Origin: Alteribacter aurantiacus DSM 18675
Lineage (GTDB): Bacteria > Bacillota > Bacilli > Bacillales > Salisediminibacteriaceae
Direction: 5' to 3'
Length of the DNA: 64,000 bases
Assembly (NCBI RefSeq): GCF_000429705.1
Contig: NZ_KE386941.1
Span: 1,240,001-1,304,000 of the forward strand
Part shown: positions 18,400-25,880 of the stretch, piece after piece
Numbering within the stretch: position 1 is the stretch's first letter
How the letters are laid out: each line of letters starts with the position of its first letter
Notes under the pieces: generated by a model
The model's database searches: none
What the model was told of the DNA's origin: nothing
Seen by the model: the letters and a program-made list of their open reading frames with translations, nothing else
Program-made: the position numbers and the translations under genes

Positions 18400-18669
18400 G
18401 GTTCCTCCTAAAAAAACATTAAGTACATCTTTTTCTATCTCACACTATTTGTAATCAATGATTGTAAATTTAGAAGATAGGATGAATCATCCATGATATA
18501 AACGCTCGTCATGAAGGGCTCGCCTTTCTTCTCACGATTGCAGTCCGTTAGAAAGTATTGTTTATGAGAACACGTTCTAAAAAAATAAACTTAGTATTGA
18601 ATTCTCATTTTTTTTGCCGATATATACTACAAAGACACCCAAAAAAATGAATTACATACGAAAAATATA
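18400..18669. other. fliE-fliF intergenic gap with palindromes
   Basis: No convincing gene lies here. The segment is AT-rich and contains two operator-like symmetries: AGAACACGTTCT at 18567-18578 and GGATGAATCATCC at 18480-18492. A 19-base stretch at 18492-18510 matches the core of the dispersed repeat at 34674-34700 and 38853-38879 with 3 transitions. A 25-codon minus-strand ORF beginning MTSVYIMDD starts within this match (ATG near 18512) but looks repeat-derived. A promoter for fliF onward is possible; I could not identify one with confidence. Confidence 0.4.
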
Positions 18670-18978
18670 CTAAACTTGCATTCGCATAATTTCTTGATAG
18701 GCTTCAATGGCTTTATTTCTAACTTCAACAGTTGTCTTGAGAGCGACACTTGCTTTTTGTGACGTGATCATGACCTCGTGAAGGTCAATATTCTCACCTC
18801 TTGCCATCTTTTCTGTTGCTTTTGCAGATGCAATTTGTTTGTGATTTACATCTTCTATTGCCTGATTTAACCACCCTGAAAATGCTTCTTTGGCCACATA
18901 ACCAGGTCTGGAACTCATGTTGGACATGGTCGGCTTCATTATTGTGGATGGACTATGTATTGATTGTATTGATTCCAT
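18670..18978 (-). CDS. fliE: FliE, MS-ring-rod junction protein
   Basis: FliE connects the MS-ring to the proximal rod. From ATG 18978 the product is 102 residues, typical for the family, with the C-terminal signature DLHEVMITSQKASVALKTT followed by VEVRNKAIEAYQEIMRMQV. The start is chosen from AAGGAG about 8 bases upstream; a longer in-frame start at 19023 lies inside flgC and lacks a site. It follows flgC closely. Confidence 0.95.
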   Translation of the reverse strand: MESIQSIHSPSTIMKPTMSNMSSRPGYVAKEAFSGWLNQAIEDVNHKQIASAKATEKMARGENIDLHEVMITSQKASVALKTTVEVRNKAIEAYQEIMRMQV

Positions 18979-19012
18979 TATGATTCTCCTTTTTGTTGAA
19001 CATCTACATAAG

Positions 19013-19450
19013 CTACTTTCCAATCTCCAATGCTTTCAATAGCATATTTTTGTGAGCATCTAGTGCTGTTATATTTGCTTCATACGACCTACTAGCACTC
19101 ATCATATCGACCATTTCCTTTAAAGGATCTACATTCGGTAGTTGAACAAATCCGTTGTCATCAGCGTCCGGATGCGTAGGTTGATAGAACAGTTTAAAAG
19201 GAGTCTGATCTTCAACAATTCGACTAACCTTTACTCCGTTTCCCCTCTGTTCTTCTTGTGCACGGTTTAAATGCCCCTTAAACGTTTGGTTAGGTTCCAT
19301 AACAACCATCTTCCTCCGATAAGGTTCCCACTCTCCATCCACCAGCCTACCTCTAGTAGACTCTGCATTTGCCATATTAGACGAGACGACATCCATCCTT
19401 AGTCGTTGAGATGTTAATGCCGAAGCAGAAGTATTTATTCCTTGAAACAC
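19013..19450 (-). CDS. flgC: FlgC, flagellar proximal rod protein
   Basis: FlgC is a rod subunit. The 145 residues show the rod-family N-terminus (INTSASALTSQRLRMDVVSS NMAN region) and the C-terminal signature NVDPLKEMVDMMSASRSYEA with ALEIGK at the end. GTG 19450 is the start, with AAGGGAGG 8 bases upstream. Only 5 bases separate it from flgB. Confidence 0.96.
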   Translation of the reverse strand: MFQGINTSASALTSQRLRMDVVSSNMANAESTRGRLVDGEWEPYRRKMVVMEPNQTFKGHLNRAQEEQRGNGVKVSRIVEDQTPFKLFYQPTHPDADDNGFVQLPNVDPLKEMVDMMSASRSYEANITALDAHKNMLLKALEIGK

Positions 19451-19455
19451 GTCAG

Positions 19456-19857
19456 TTACCTCCCTTGACCAAGCACAGTCTGAATAGAGTTGAATCTTCC
19501 ATTCATTCGATCGATAAGTGCATTATAGTAAATTTGATTTTTTGCCATATCAGACATTTCTAGATCTACGTCTACATTATTTCCATTATGGTTGTAAGAA
19601 GTGTTTGTGCGGTTAATTATTTTAGCATCTAACGAGGAAGATTCATTAAAAGTGAAATGCCTCACATCCGTTCGATTCGCTTCCATACTCCTGTTGCTAA
19701 CTGCCTTTTCTAGCTCGTGGGAAAAGACCGTTTTTTTTGCTTTATAGTTTGGTGTATCTACATTTGCAATGTTGTTGGAAATCGTATGTTGGCGGGTCAC
19801 CGAGGCATTAAGCGCGGACTGCAACAGTGTATTTGTCGAATTATTGAACAATTCCAT
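19456..19857 (-). CDS. flgB: FlgB, flagellar proximal rod protein; first gene of fla/che operon
   Basis: FlgB is a rod subunit and the promoter-proximal gene of the operon. The 133 residues contain the rod motif RQHTISNNIANVDTPNYKAK (about 23-42) and a C-terminal helix ending DRMNGRFNSIQTVLGQGR. The ATG is preceded by GGGGAG. The 535 bases upstream, up to codY, hold the operon's control region. Confidence 0.96.
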   Translation of the reverse strand: MELFNNSTNTLLQSALNASVTRQHTISNNIANVDTPNYKAKKTVFSHELEKAVSNRSMEANRTDVRHFTFNESSSLDAKIINRTNTSYNHNGNNVDVDLEMSDMAKNQIYYNALIDRMNGRFNSIQTVLGQGR

Positions 19858-19923
19858 ATAACGGTACTCCCCATCTGTGTAAAATCTTCTTTTTAAAGTG
19901 AAAAAATTCCTCTATCTAGTCGT

Positions 19924-19952
19924 ATTTTATATAAATATGAGGACATTGTCTA
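19924..19952 (-). promoter_or_regulatory. Candidate SigA promoter of the fla/che operon
   Basis: On the minus strand TAGACA (19947-19952) and TAAAAT (19924-19929) are separated by 17 bases, 67 bases upstream of the flgB start. Each hexamer differs from consensus by one or two bases. Position and spacing fit the main SigA promoter of the B. subtilis fla/che operon; transcription start is not known here. Confidence 0.5.
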
Positions 19953-19967
19953 ACTTTGATGAAAATT
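19953..19967 (-). promoter_or_regulatory. CodY-box-like operator
   Basis: The minus-strand 15-mer AATTTTCATCAAAGT matches the CodY consensus AATTTTCWGAAAATT at 12 positions. It directly abuts the candidate -35 element of the fla/che promoter. CodY is known to repress this operon in B. subtilis, and codY itself lies immediately upstream here. Confidence 0.5.
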
Positions 19968-20339
19968 GGTACCATGTCAATCAAAAAGACCTAATTCGAG
20001 ATATTTATGAAATTATACTCATAAATCCTTGATACCCTTCCCTTTCTTCTCTGTGTGACCGAATGGACCTCTTATCTCGAGTGAGTCTTTCGTACCATCA
20101 CTTTTATATGTCTGAATATACTGATTAGCTTTACTACTCAGAGAGGCCTAATGCGTTTCTTCCTCCTTCCTTTAGTCCATTATTTACGAGCTTTACTTCA
20201 GTTGGCGGATCAATCGTCTTTCAGACAAAAAACCATTATCCATTACATTCAATTAATAAGAAAGGACGTTTGTATGATTATCTGGTTAAAGCGGGAGGAT
20301 GTTGAGTCGTTATCCTACGTGAAAAGTATATTCCTTGAC

Positions 20340-20380
20340 GAAAACAAAAAATTGGCCCCATTCACAATTTGAATGGGGCC
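20340..20380 (-). terminator. Intrinsic terminator of the xerC-hslVU-codY operon
   Basis: GGCCCCATTCA at 20354-20364 pairs with TGAATGGGGCC at 20370-20380 (11-bp perfect stem, 5-base loop). On the minus strand it is followed by AATTTTTTG. It lies 12 bases after the codY stop, so it separates codY from flgB. Confidence 0.9.
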
Positions 20381-20392
20381 TGGGTAACTCAC

Positions 20393-21172
20393 CTAGCTGT
20401 TTTTTAATTTATCAAGCTCTAGCAAGAACTTGTCGTTTAACACTTTAATATACGTTCCTTTCATACCAAGGGAACGAGATTCAATAACGCCGGCACTTTC
20501 CAATTTACGCAAAGCGTTAACAATTACAGAGCGTGTAATCCCAACACGGTCGGCTATTTTACTTGCAACAAGCAACCCCTCATTACCTTCAAGCTCGTCG
20601 AAGATATGTTCTACTGCTTCGAGCTCACTGTAAGAAAGGGAGCTAATCGCCATTTGTACAACAGCTTTGGATCTTGCTTCTTGCTCAATTTCTTCAGTCT
20701 TTTCATGAAGAATTTCCATCCCTACTACTGTTGCACCATACTCTGCAAGTAGAAGATCATCATCATCAAAGGAATCGGATAATCTTGCTAGGATAAGTGT
20801 TCCAAGACGTTGACCTCCCCCTTGAATAGGAACAACGGTTGTTAGACCGTTTTCAAACAAGTCTTTGTTTTCAACTGGAAAAGCTGTAAATTCACTGTTA
20901 ATGTCAAGATTTGAAGAGGTTTCTTCAACTTTAAACAAACCGCTTGTATATTCTTCAGGAAATTGTCTGTCTTCAAGCATTTGCTTCATACGCTCATTCT
21001 CAATCTCTTGTTTAATTGCGTATCCTAATAACTTTCCACGGCGACTTACAATAAAAGTATTCGCTTCAATGACATCACGCAGAGTAACAGCAACATCTTT
21101 AAAGTTCACTTGCTGTCCTCCGGTTTTTTGTAGTAACTCATTAATTTTTCTTGTTTTTGATAGTAAATCCAT
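20393..21172 (-). CDS. codY: CodY, GTP/branched-chain amino acid-sensing global repressor
   Basis: CodY binds branched-chain amino acids and GTP and represses stationary-phase genes. The 259 residues match the family exactly: an N-terminal GAF domain (about 1-155) and a C-terminal winged helix-turn-helix with ADRVGITRSVIVNALRKLES (about 207-226) and the GMKGTYIKVLN wing. The operon xerC-hslV-hslU-codY is the B. subtilis codVWXY order. A terminator follows directly. The start has GGGAGG upstream. Confidence 0.98.
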   Translation of the reverse strand: MDLLSKTRKINELLQKTGGQQVNFKDVAVTLRDVIEANTFIVSRRGKLLGYAIKQEIENERMKQMLEDRQFPEEYTSGLFKVEETSSNLDINSEFTAFPVENKDLFENGLTTVVPIQGGGQRLGTLILARLSDSFDDDDLLLAEYGATVVGMEILHEKTEEIEQEARSKAVVQMAISSLSYSELEAVEHIFDELEGNEGLLVASKIADRVGITRSVIVNALRKLESAGVIESRSLGMKGTYIKVLNDKFLLELDKLKNS

Positions 21173-21189
21173 TACAAATCCTCCCGAGA

Positions 21190-22593
21190 TTATAAAATAT
21201 ATTGACTAAGGTCGCGGTTTTCAACAACATTTTGTAGTTTATCATCCACGTATTTAGGTGTAATAACCACTTCTTCTAGATTGATATCCGAAGCTTCAAA
21301 TGAAAGATCCTCCAGAAGTCTTTCTAAAATGGTATGCAAACGTCTGGCACCGATGTTTTCTGTTTCTTCATTTACACGAGTGGCAATTGTGGCAATCTTA
21401 TAAACAGTTTCGTCAGAAAATTTCAAGTGTATACCTTCTGTTTCCATTAAGGCTTGATACTGCTTCAAAAGTGCATTGTCCGGCTCTACTAGGATACGCA
21501 CAAAGTCATCTACAGTCAAGCTTGACAACTCGACACGAATAGGAAAGCGCCCTTGTAATTCTGGAATTAAATCGGATGGCTTTGAAAAGTGAAACGCACC
21601 AGCAGCGATGAAAAGCATGTGATCTGTCTTTACAGGCCCATACTTAGTCATGACGGTAGACCCCTCTACAATTGGAAGTATGTCTCTTTGTACCCCTTCA
21701 CGAGACACATCTGCCGATTGCTGTTGATTCTTTCCCGCTACTTTATCAATTTCATCAATAAAGATCATGCCGAGTTGTTCTGCGCGGTTCACTGCCTCTT
21801 GCGTTACTTCATCCATATCAATCAACTTTTGTGCTTCATCTTCAGTGAGAACTTTACGTGCATCCTTGACGGTAAGTTTTCGCTTTTTCTTTTTCTTCGG
21901 CACCATGTTTCCAAGCATCTCTTGCATATTCATGCCCATCTGTTCCATGCCGGCCCCTTGAAACATATCCATGAAGTTCCCTTGTTGTTCATCAACTTCA
22001 ACGGTTACATAGTGATCTTCAAGTTCGCCCATAGCAAGTTGTTGTGCTACGCGTTTTCGTTTATCTCTAATGCTCTCTTCTTCTTTTTGATCTTGGTTAG
22101 GCTGTTGTTGTGGGGTCTCTTGATTTCCGCCAAAGATCATTTCAAAAGGATTTTTGTAATTGTTTTCTTTCTTTTTTGACGGAACAAGAAGTTCCACGAG
22201 TCTTACATTGGCACTTTTCTCTGCTTCTTTTTTAACATCTGCCATCTTTTGTTCCTTCTCAATGCGAATAGCAGTCTCAACCAAGTCTCTTACCATCGAT
22301 TCTACATCACGACCAACATAGCCAACTTCAGTAAACTTGGTAGCCTCCACTTTTACAAAAGGAGCGCCTACGATCTTGGCCAGTCTTCTCGCAATCTCTG
22401 TTTTTCCCACACCAGTAGGACCGATCATTAAGATGTTTTTCGGTGTGATTTCCTCTTTAAAGCTCTCATTCAACTTCGAACGACGATACCTGTTGCGAAG
22501 GGCTACTGCGACTGAGCGCTTTGCCTGGGACTGTCCAACAATATATTGGTCAAGCTTTTCAACAATTTGCCTTGGTGTATAGGCTTCACTCAT
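21190..22593 (-). CDS. hslU: HslU/ClpY, ATPase of the HslVU protease
   Basis: HslU is the AAA+ unfoldase that feeds substrates to HslV. The 467-residue protein has Walker A GPTGVGKTEIARR (about 56-68), Walker B MIFIDEIDKVAG, and the inserted I-domain with a Lys-rich patch (PKKKKKRKLTVKDARK). It ends in QYIL, the conserved C-terminal tail that docks into HslV. It lies between hslV and codY. Length is normal. Confidence 0.98.
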   Translation of the reverse strand: MSEAYTPRQIVEKLDQYIVGQSQAKRSVAVALRNRYRRSKLNESFKEEITPKNILMIGPTGVGKTEIARRLAKIVGAPFVKVEATKFTEVGYVGRDVESMVRDLVETAIRIEKEQKMADVKKEAEKSANVRLVELLVPSKKKENNYKNPFEMIFGGNQETPQQQPNQDQKEEESIRDKRKRVAQQLAMGELEDHYVTVEVDEQQGNFMDMFQGAGMEQMGMNMQEMLGNMVPKKKKKRKLTVKDARKVLTEDEAQKLIDMDEVTQEAVNRAEQLGMIFIDEIDKVAGKNQQQSADVSREGVQRDILPIVEGSTVMTKYGPVKTDHMLFIAAGAFHFSKPSDLIPELQGRFPIRVELSSLTVDDFVRILVEPDNALLKQYQALMETEGIHLKFSDETVYKIATIATRVNEETENIGARRLHTILERLLEDLSFEASDINLEEVVITPKYVDDKLQNVVENRDLSQYIL

Positions 22594-22614
22594 TACGTTT
22601 ATCCCCCTTGATCT

Positions 22615-23166
22615 TTAAGCTTCGCTTGTTAGTTCTTCAACAATGATTTCTCTGTTCGTGTATACACAAATATCCGCTGCTACTTCTAAAGCCGACTTCG
22701 CAAGCTCCTTTGCAGACAGATGTTCCCCATGCTTTATCAAAGCTCGACCAGCTGCTAAAGCATAGTTTCCACCTGATCCAATAGCAATAATACCATCGTC
22801 AGGTTCGATGACCTCACCAGTACCTGCGATTAAGTAGATGTTTTCGTGATCCATAACAATTAACATGGCTTCAAGCTTTCGTAGCACACGATCGCTACGC
22901 CACTCTTTTGCCAATTCCACAGCGGCACGCTGAAGGTTGCCACTGTATTCTTCAAGTTTGTTCTCGAATTTTTCATAAAGGGTGAATGCATCAGCAACAG
23001 AACCGGCAAACCCTGCTACCACTTTCCCACGGTACAGTCGGCGTACCTTTTTTGCAGTATGCTTCATCACGACAGCATTACCGAACGTGACTTGGCCATC
23101 GCCTGCCATTGCGAGAGAACCGTTATGCTTAACAGCGAATATTGTTGTTCCTCTAATCTGATCCAT
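22615..23166 (-). CDS. hslV: HslV/ClpQ, threonine-type peptidase of HslVU
   Basis: HslV forms the double-ring peptidase chamber. The 183 residues show GTTIFAVKHNGSLAMAGDGQ and GFAGSVADAFTLYEKFE, plus GTGEVIEPDDG and AIGSGGNYALAAGRA. The ATG is supported by AAGGAG 7 bases upstream, so the encoded N-terminus is MDQIRG before the Thr-Thr pair. The residue aligned with the catalytic Thr1 of E. coli HslV is therefore Thr7, preceded by Gly6. Unlike B. subtilis ClpQ, residue 2 is Asp rather than Ser. Confidence 0.96.
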   Translation of the reverse strand: MDQIRGTTIFAVKHNGSLAMAGDGQVTFGNAVVMKHTAKKVRRLYRGKVVAGFAGSVADAFTLYEKFENKLEEYSGNLQRAAVELAKEWRSDRVLRKLEAMLIVMDHENIYLIAGTGEVIEPDDGIIAIGSGGNYALAAGRALIKHGEHLSAKELAKSALEVAADICVYTNREIIVEELTSEA

Positions 23167-23187
23167 ATTTACTCTCCTTTACAAAGC

Positions 23188-24081
23188 TTACGCCCTAGGA
23201 TGTGATCGTTGATATGTTTCTTTCAGTCGGTCTTTCGTTACATGAGTGTACACTTGTGTAGAGCTTAGGCCGCTGTGACCCAAAAGCTCTTGTACTGAAC
23301 GAAGGTCCGCCCCTGAATTTAACATATGTGTCGCAAACGAATGTCTGAACACATGAGGACTGATCCGAGCACTCATGGAAGCATCATTTACTACTTTTTT
23401 AAGCATCGTCCGAATACTCTTTGTTGTCAGCCTTCCACCTTTATAGTTAAGAAACAGTGCTTCAGGATTTTCTTTTCCATTTATAATATCTTTACGACCA
23501 GATTTTATATAGGTTTCAATTGCTTCCATCGCAAAGCTTCCTACTGGAACGTAGCGCTCCTTATTTCCTTTTCCCCTTATTAGTAACGTTGAAAGCTCCG
23601 TGTCCAAGTCTGATACGTTCACCCCTGCACATTCACTTACTCGAATGCCTGTTGCATAAAGCAATTCAATAATGGCTTTGTTTCGCTCACCGAGACTACC
23701 TGAGGTTTCGATGTGCTTAAACAGCGCTTCTACTTCCTCCTCATAGAGAAATGTAGGCAAACGATGACCACCTTTAGGAATGGAAGCCAAAACAAAAGGA
23801 TTCTCCTTTACCGCCTCTTCCCTTAATAAGTAGCGATAAAACGAACGTAAGGCAGAGACCTTTCTGGAAACGGTTTTCCTAGCATATTCCCGCTTATGCA
23901 AAACAGATAAATATGCCCTTACTTCTCCATATGAAACATCGGCATAGCTGTCGAGCTCGTACTCTTTCATAAATCGAATAAAGTCATCAATGTCTTTTCG
24001 GTAGTTCTCTACTGTATGAACAGATGCATTTCTCTCTATTTGTAAGTATCGTATAAACGTTTTCGTCCATTCTTCGCTCAT
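23188..24081 (-). CDS. xerC: XerC/CodV tyrosine recombinase
   Basis: XerC works with XerD at dif to resolve chromosome dimers. The 297-residue protein has an N-terminal SAM-like DNA-binding domain and the catalytic tyrosine-recombinase residues. These are Arg in ATGIRVSECAGVN, His-x-x-Arg in SPHVFRHSFATH, His in LLGHSGLSSTQ and the nucleophile Tyr in STQVYTHVTK. It heads the hslVU-codY operon, as in Bacillus. The Shine-Dalgarno before the ATG is weak (GGTGA). Confidence 0.95.
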   Translation of the reverse strand: MSEEWTKTFIRYLQIERNASVHTVENYRKDIDDFIRFMKEYELDSYADVSYGEVRAYLSVLHKREYARKTVSRKVSALRSFYRYLLREEAVKENPFVLASIPKGGHRLPTFLYEEEVEALFKHIETSGSLGERNKAIIELLYATGIRVSECAGVNVSDLDTELSTLLIRGKGNKERYVPVGSFAMEAIETYIKSGRKDIINGKENPEALFLNYKGGRLTTKSIRTMLKKVVNDASMSARISPHVFRHSFATHMLNSGADLRSVQELLGHSGLSSTQVYTHVTKDRLKETYQRSHPRA

Positions 24082-24244
24082 TTATACATTCACCAGAACT
24101 TTCGTTTAAGGCTACTCCATTTTACACGGTTCTTATGTTTAGGCTACGTTCCCTATATGAAAAATCACAATTACCTATACCAGCTTGACTGTGCATTTAA
24201 CATGGACATACGCTTGATATACTAGGCTTTAGCGTGATTAATCA

Positions 24245-24282
24245 CAAAGAGCTACTAAATAGTATCACAATTTAGTAGCTCT
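24245..24282 (-). terminator. Hairpin terminator after trmFO
   Basis: AGAGCTACTAAAT (24248-24260) pairs perfectly with ATTTAGTAGCTCT (24270-24282), giving a 13-bp stem with a 9-base loop 11 bases after the trmFO stop. On the minus strand only TTTGTG follows, so the U-run is weak, but the stem is strong and well placed. Confidence 0.7.
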
Positions 24283-24293
24283 ATCAATAAACT

Positions 24294-25598
24294 TTACACT
24301 TTTTTCACAAAATTCTGAATTGTTGCCAATGCTCGCTCACCGTGTGCTTCATAGCGTTCTTTTTTGTTTTTGATTCTTTTCTCAAACGGTGGTAGTAGTC
24401 CCATGTTCGCATTGATTGGTTGAAAGTTATCAGGGTTGGCCGTTGTAATATAGTTGGCCATCGCACCAATCATTGTTTCATCAGGAAAGATAACCGGCTC
24501 TTTTCCTAATACTAGATTGGCGGCATTAATACCGGATACCAATCCTGCAGCAGCACTTTCCACGTACCCTTCTACTCCTGTCATTTGTCCTGCGAAGAAC
24601 AGATCATCTCGATCTTTATACTGATAAGTCTTTCGCAGTAAATTTGGTGAATTAACAAAGGTGTTTCTGTGCATCACACCGTATCTAACAATCTCTGCAT
24701 TTTCAAGTCCCGGGATTAATGAAAACACCTCTTTTTGAGGCCCCCATTTCATGTGTGTCTGAAAACCTACAATGTTATAAAGGGTCCCTGAGCTGTTATC
24801 TTGTCTTAGTTGAACAACTGCATACGGACGCTTCCCGGTTTTCGGGTCTTCAAGACCAACCGGTTTCATCGGTCCAAAAAGAAGGGTTTTTTTACCGCGC
24901 CTAGCCATCACTTCGATTGGCATACAACCTTCAAAGAACATTTCTTTTTCAAAATCTTTAACAGGAACGGTCTCAGCATTGATGAGTGCATCGTAAAAGC
25001 GATCGAATTCTTCTTCTGTCATCGGACAGTTCAAATAAGCTGCTTCTCCTTTATCATATCGAGACTTCAAATATACTTTTTCCATATCAATGGAGTCCGT
25101 CTCAAGAATTGGTGCTGCAGCATCATAGAAATATAGGTGTTCTTCACCTGTTAAAGCTTTCAATTCGTTTGAAAGACTTTCGGAAGTTAACGGACCTGTC
25201 GCAATAATGGTTGGTCCTTCCGGAATTTTTTCCATTTCTTCTGAGAAGACCGTTACATTTTCGTGACCTTTCACTCTCTCTGTTACGAGCTGAGCAAATT
25301 CATGGCGATCGACTGCGAGTGCTCCTCCAGCTGGTACGGAACAATCATCTGCTGATCGAATAATGACAGAATCTAAGTTACGCATTTCTTCTTTTAAAAT
25401 TCCAACTGCGTTTGCCAGTCCGTTCGCACGAAGAGAGTTACTGCAAACAAGTTCTGCAAATTTATCTGTATGGTGGGCTGGCGTCTGTTTTTTGGGACGC
25501 ATTTCGTATAGGTGTACCTTTACGCCTCTTTTCGCAAGTTGCCATGCAGCTTCACTACCGGCAAGGCCTGCCCCAATTACATTTACATGTTGTGTCAT
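24294..25598 (-). CDS. trmFO: TrmFO, folate-dependent tRNA m5U54 methyltransferase
   Basis: TrmFO uses methylene-tetrahydrofolate and FAD to make 5-methyluridine at tRNA position 54. The 434 residues begin MTQHVNVIGAGLAGSEAAW, a dinucleotide-binding motif. Conserved Cys regions CSNSLRANGLANAVG and FEGCMPIEVMARRG hold the catalytic cysteines in this family. The ATG at 25598 has GAGGAGG 7 bases upstream; the earlier in-frame start lacks one. It lies between topA and xerC, as in Bacillus. Confidence 0.97.
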   Translation of the reverse strand: MTQHVNVIGAGLAGSEAAWQLAKRGVKVHLYEMRPKKQTPAHHTDKFAELVCSNSLRANGLANAVGILKEEMRNLDSVIIRSADDCSVPAGGALAVDRHEFAQLVTERVKGHENVTVFSEEMEKIPEGPTIIATGPLTSESLSNELKALTGEEHLYFYDAAAPILETDSIDMEKVYLKSRYDKGEAAYLNCPMTEEEFDRFYDALINAETVPVKDFEKEMFFEGCMPIEVMARRGKKTLLFGPMKPVGLEDPKTGKRPYAVVQLRQDNSSGTLYNIVGFQTHMKWGPQKEVFSLIPGLENAEIVRYGVMHRNTFVNSPNLLRKTYQYKDRDDLFFAGQMTGVEGYVESAAAGLVSGINAANLVLGKEPVIFPDETMIGAMANYITTANPDNFQPINANMGLLPPFEKRIKNKKERYEAHGERALATIQNFVKKV

Positions 25599-25763
25599 AT
25601 TAATCCTCCTCAATAATAGCCAGGTATGTCCAGTTGTATCGAATGCACCTTTCTGCTATTACTTGTTCCTTTCCATCCACGCCTGCTAATATACCTTATC
25701 ACTTCTTTAAATGCAAGAAGAAAACAGGCCTAGATCTTTAAACGCTACCTTTAGGAGGTCAAA

Positions 25764-25838
25764 ATGCTCAAACTGAATGAAGTAGAGATTTACATAAAAT
25801 TAAATGATCCACACATAAGAGAGATTTTAAATTCTTAA
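25764..25838 (+). CDS. Unrecognised 24-residue ORF facing topA
   Basis: This short plus-strand ORF starts ATG with an excellent ribosome site (TTTAGGAGGTCAAAATG; AGGAGG 6 bases away) and ends TAA, then a bidirectional hairpin terminator (25846-25877). The peptide begins MLKLNEVEIYIK and ends IREILNS; it is amphipathic and without a signal or membrane segment. I recognise no family. I found no convincing promoter upstream. It could be a genuine small protein, a leader peptide or the remnant of a longer gene. The strong SD and terminator are the only support. Confidence 0.45.
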   Translation: MLKLNEVEIYIKLNDPHIREILNS

Positions 25839-25842
25839 CCAA

Positions 25843-25880
25843 AATAAAAACAAGAGCCGAATGAGGCCCTTGTTTTTCAT
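25843..25880. terminator. Bidirectional terminator between topA and the small plus-strand ORF
   Basis: AAAAACAAGAGCC (25846-25858) pairs with GGCCCTTGTTTTT (25865-25877) with one mismatch and a 6-base loop. A-runs on one side become T-runs on the other strand, so it can stop transcription in both directions. It sits at the topA stop codon. Confidence 0.85.

Larger units (their letters stand above)
19858..20339. other. fla/che upstream control region
   Basis: This gap between codY and flgB holds a SigA-like promoter (19924-19952), a CodY-box-like site (19953-19967) and a perfect inverted repeat ATTTATGA-N8-TCATAAAT (20003-20026). The rest, 20027-20339, contains no recognisable gene. A plus-strand reading frame ending MIIWLKREDVES...LAPFTI (about 20274-20372) has a weak AAAGGA site but runs into the codY terminator, so I do not call it. 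No SigD-type promoter was found here by eye. Confidence 0.5.

Noticed and set aside
18567..18578. AGAACACGTTCT as a LexA box
   Set aside because: The GAAC/GTTC arms are separated by 2 bases; the Bacillus LexA site needs 4.
18616..18623. GCCGATAT, a SigD -10 match on the plus strand
   Set aside because: No TAAA at 15 bases upstream and no plus-strand gene downstream; an 8-base match is expected by chance in 128 kb of both strands.
20151..20372. Plus-strand reading frame between codY and flgB
   Set aside because: Only a weak AAAGGA site before an internal ATG, no homology, and its end is the codY terminator stem, which lacks a T-run on the plus strand.
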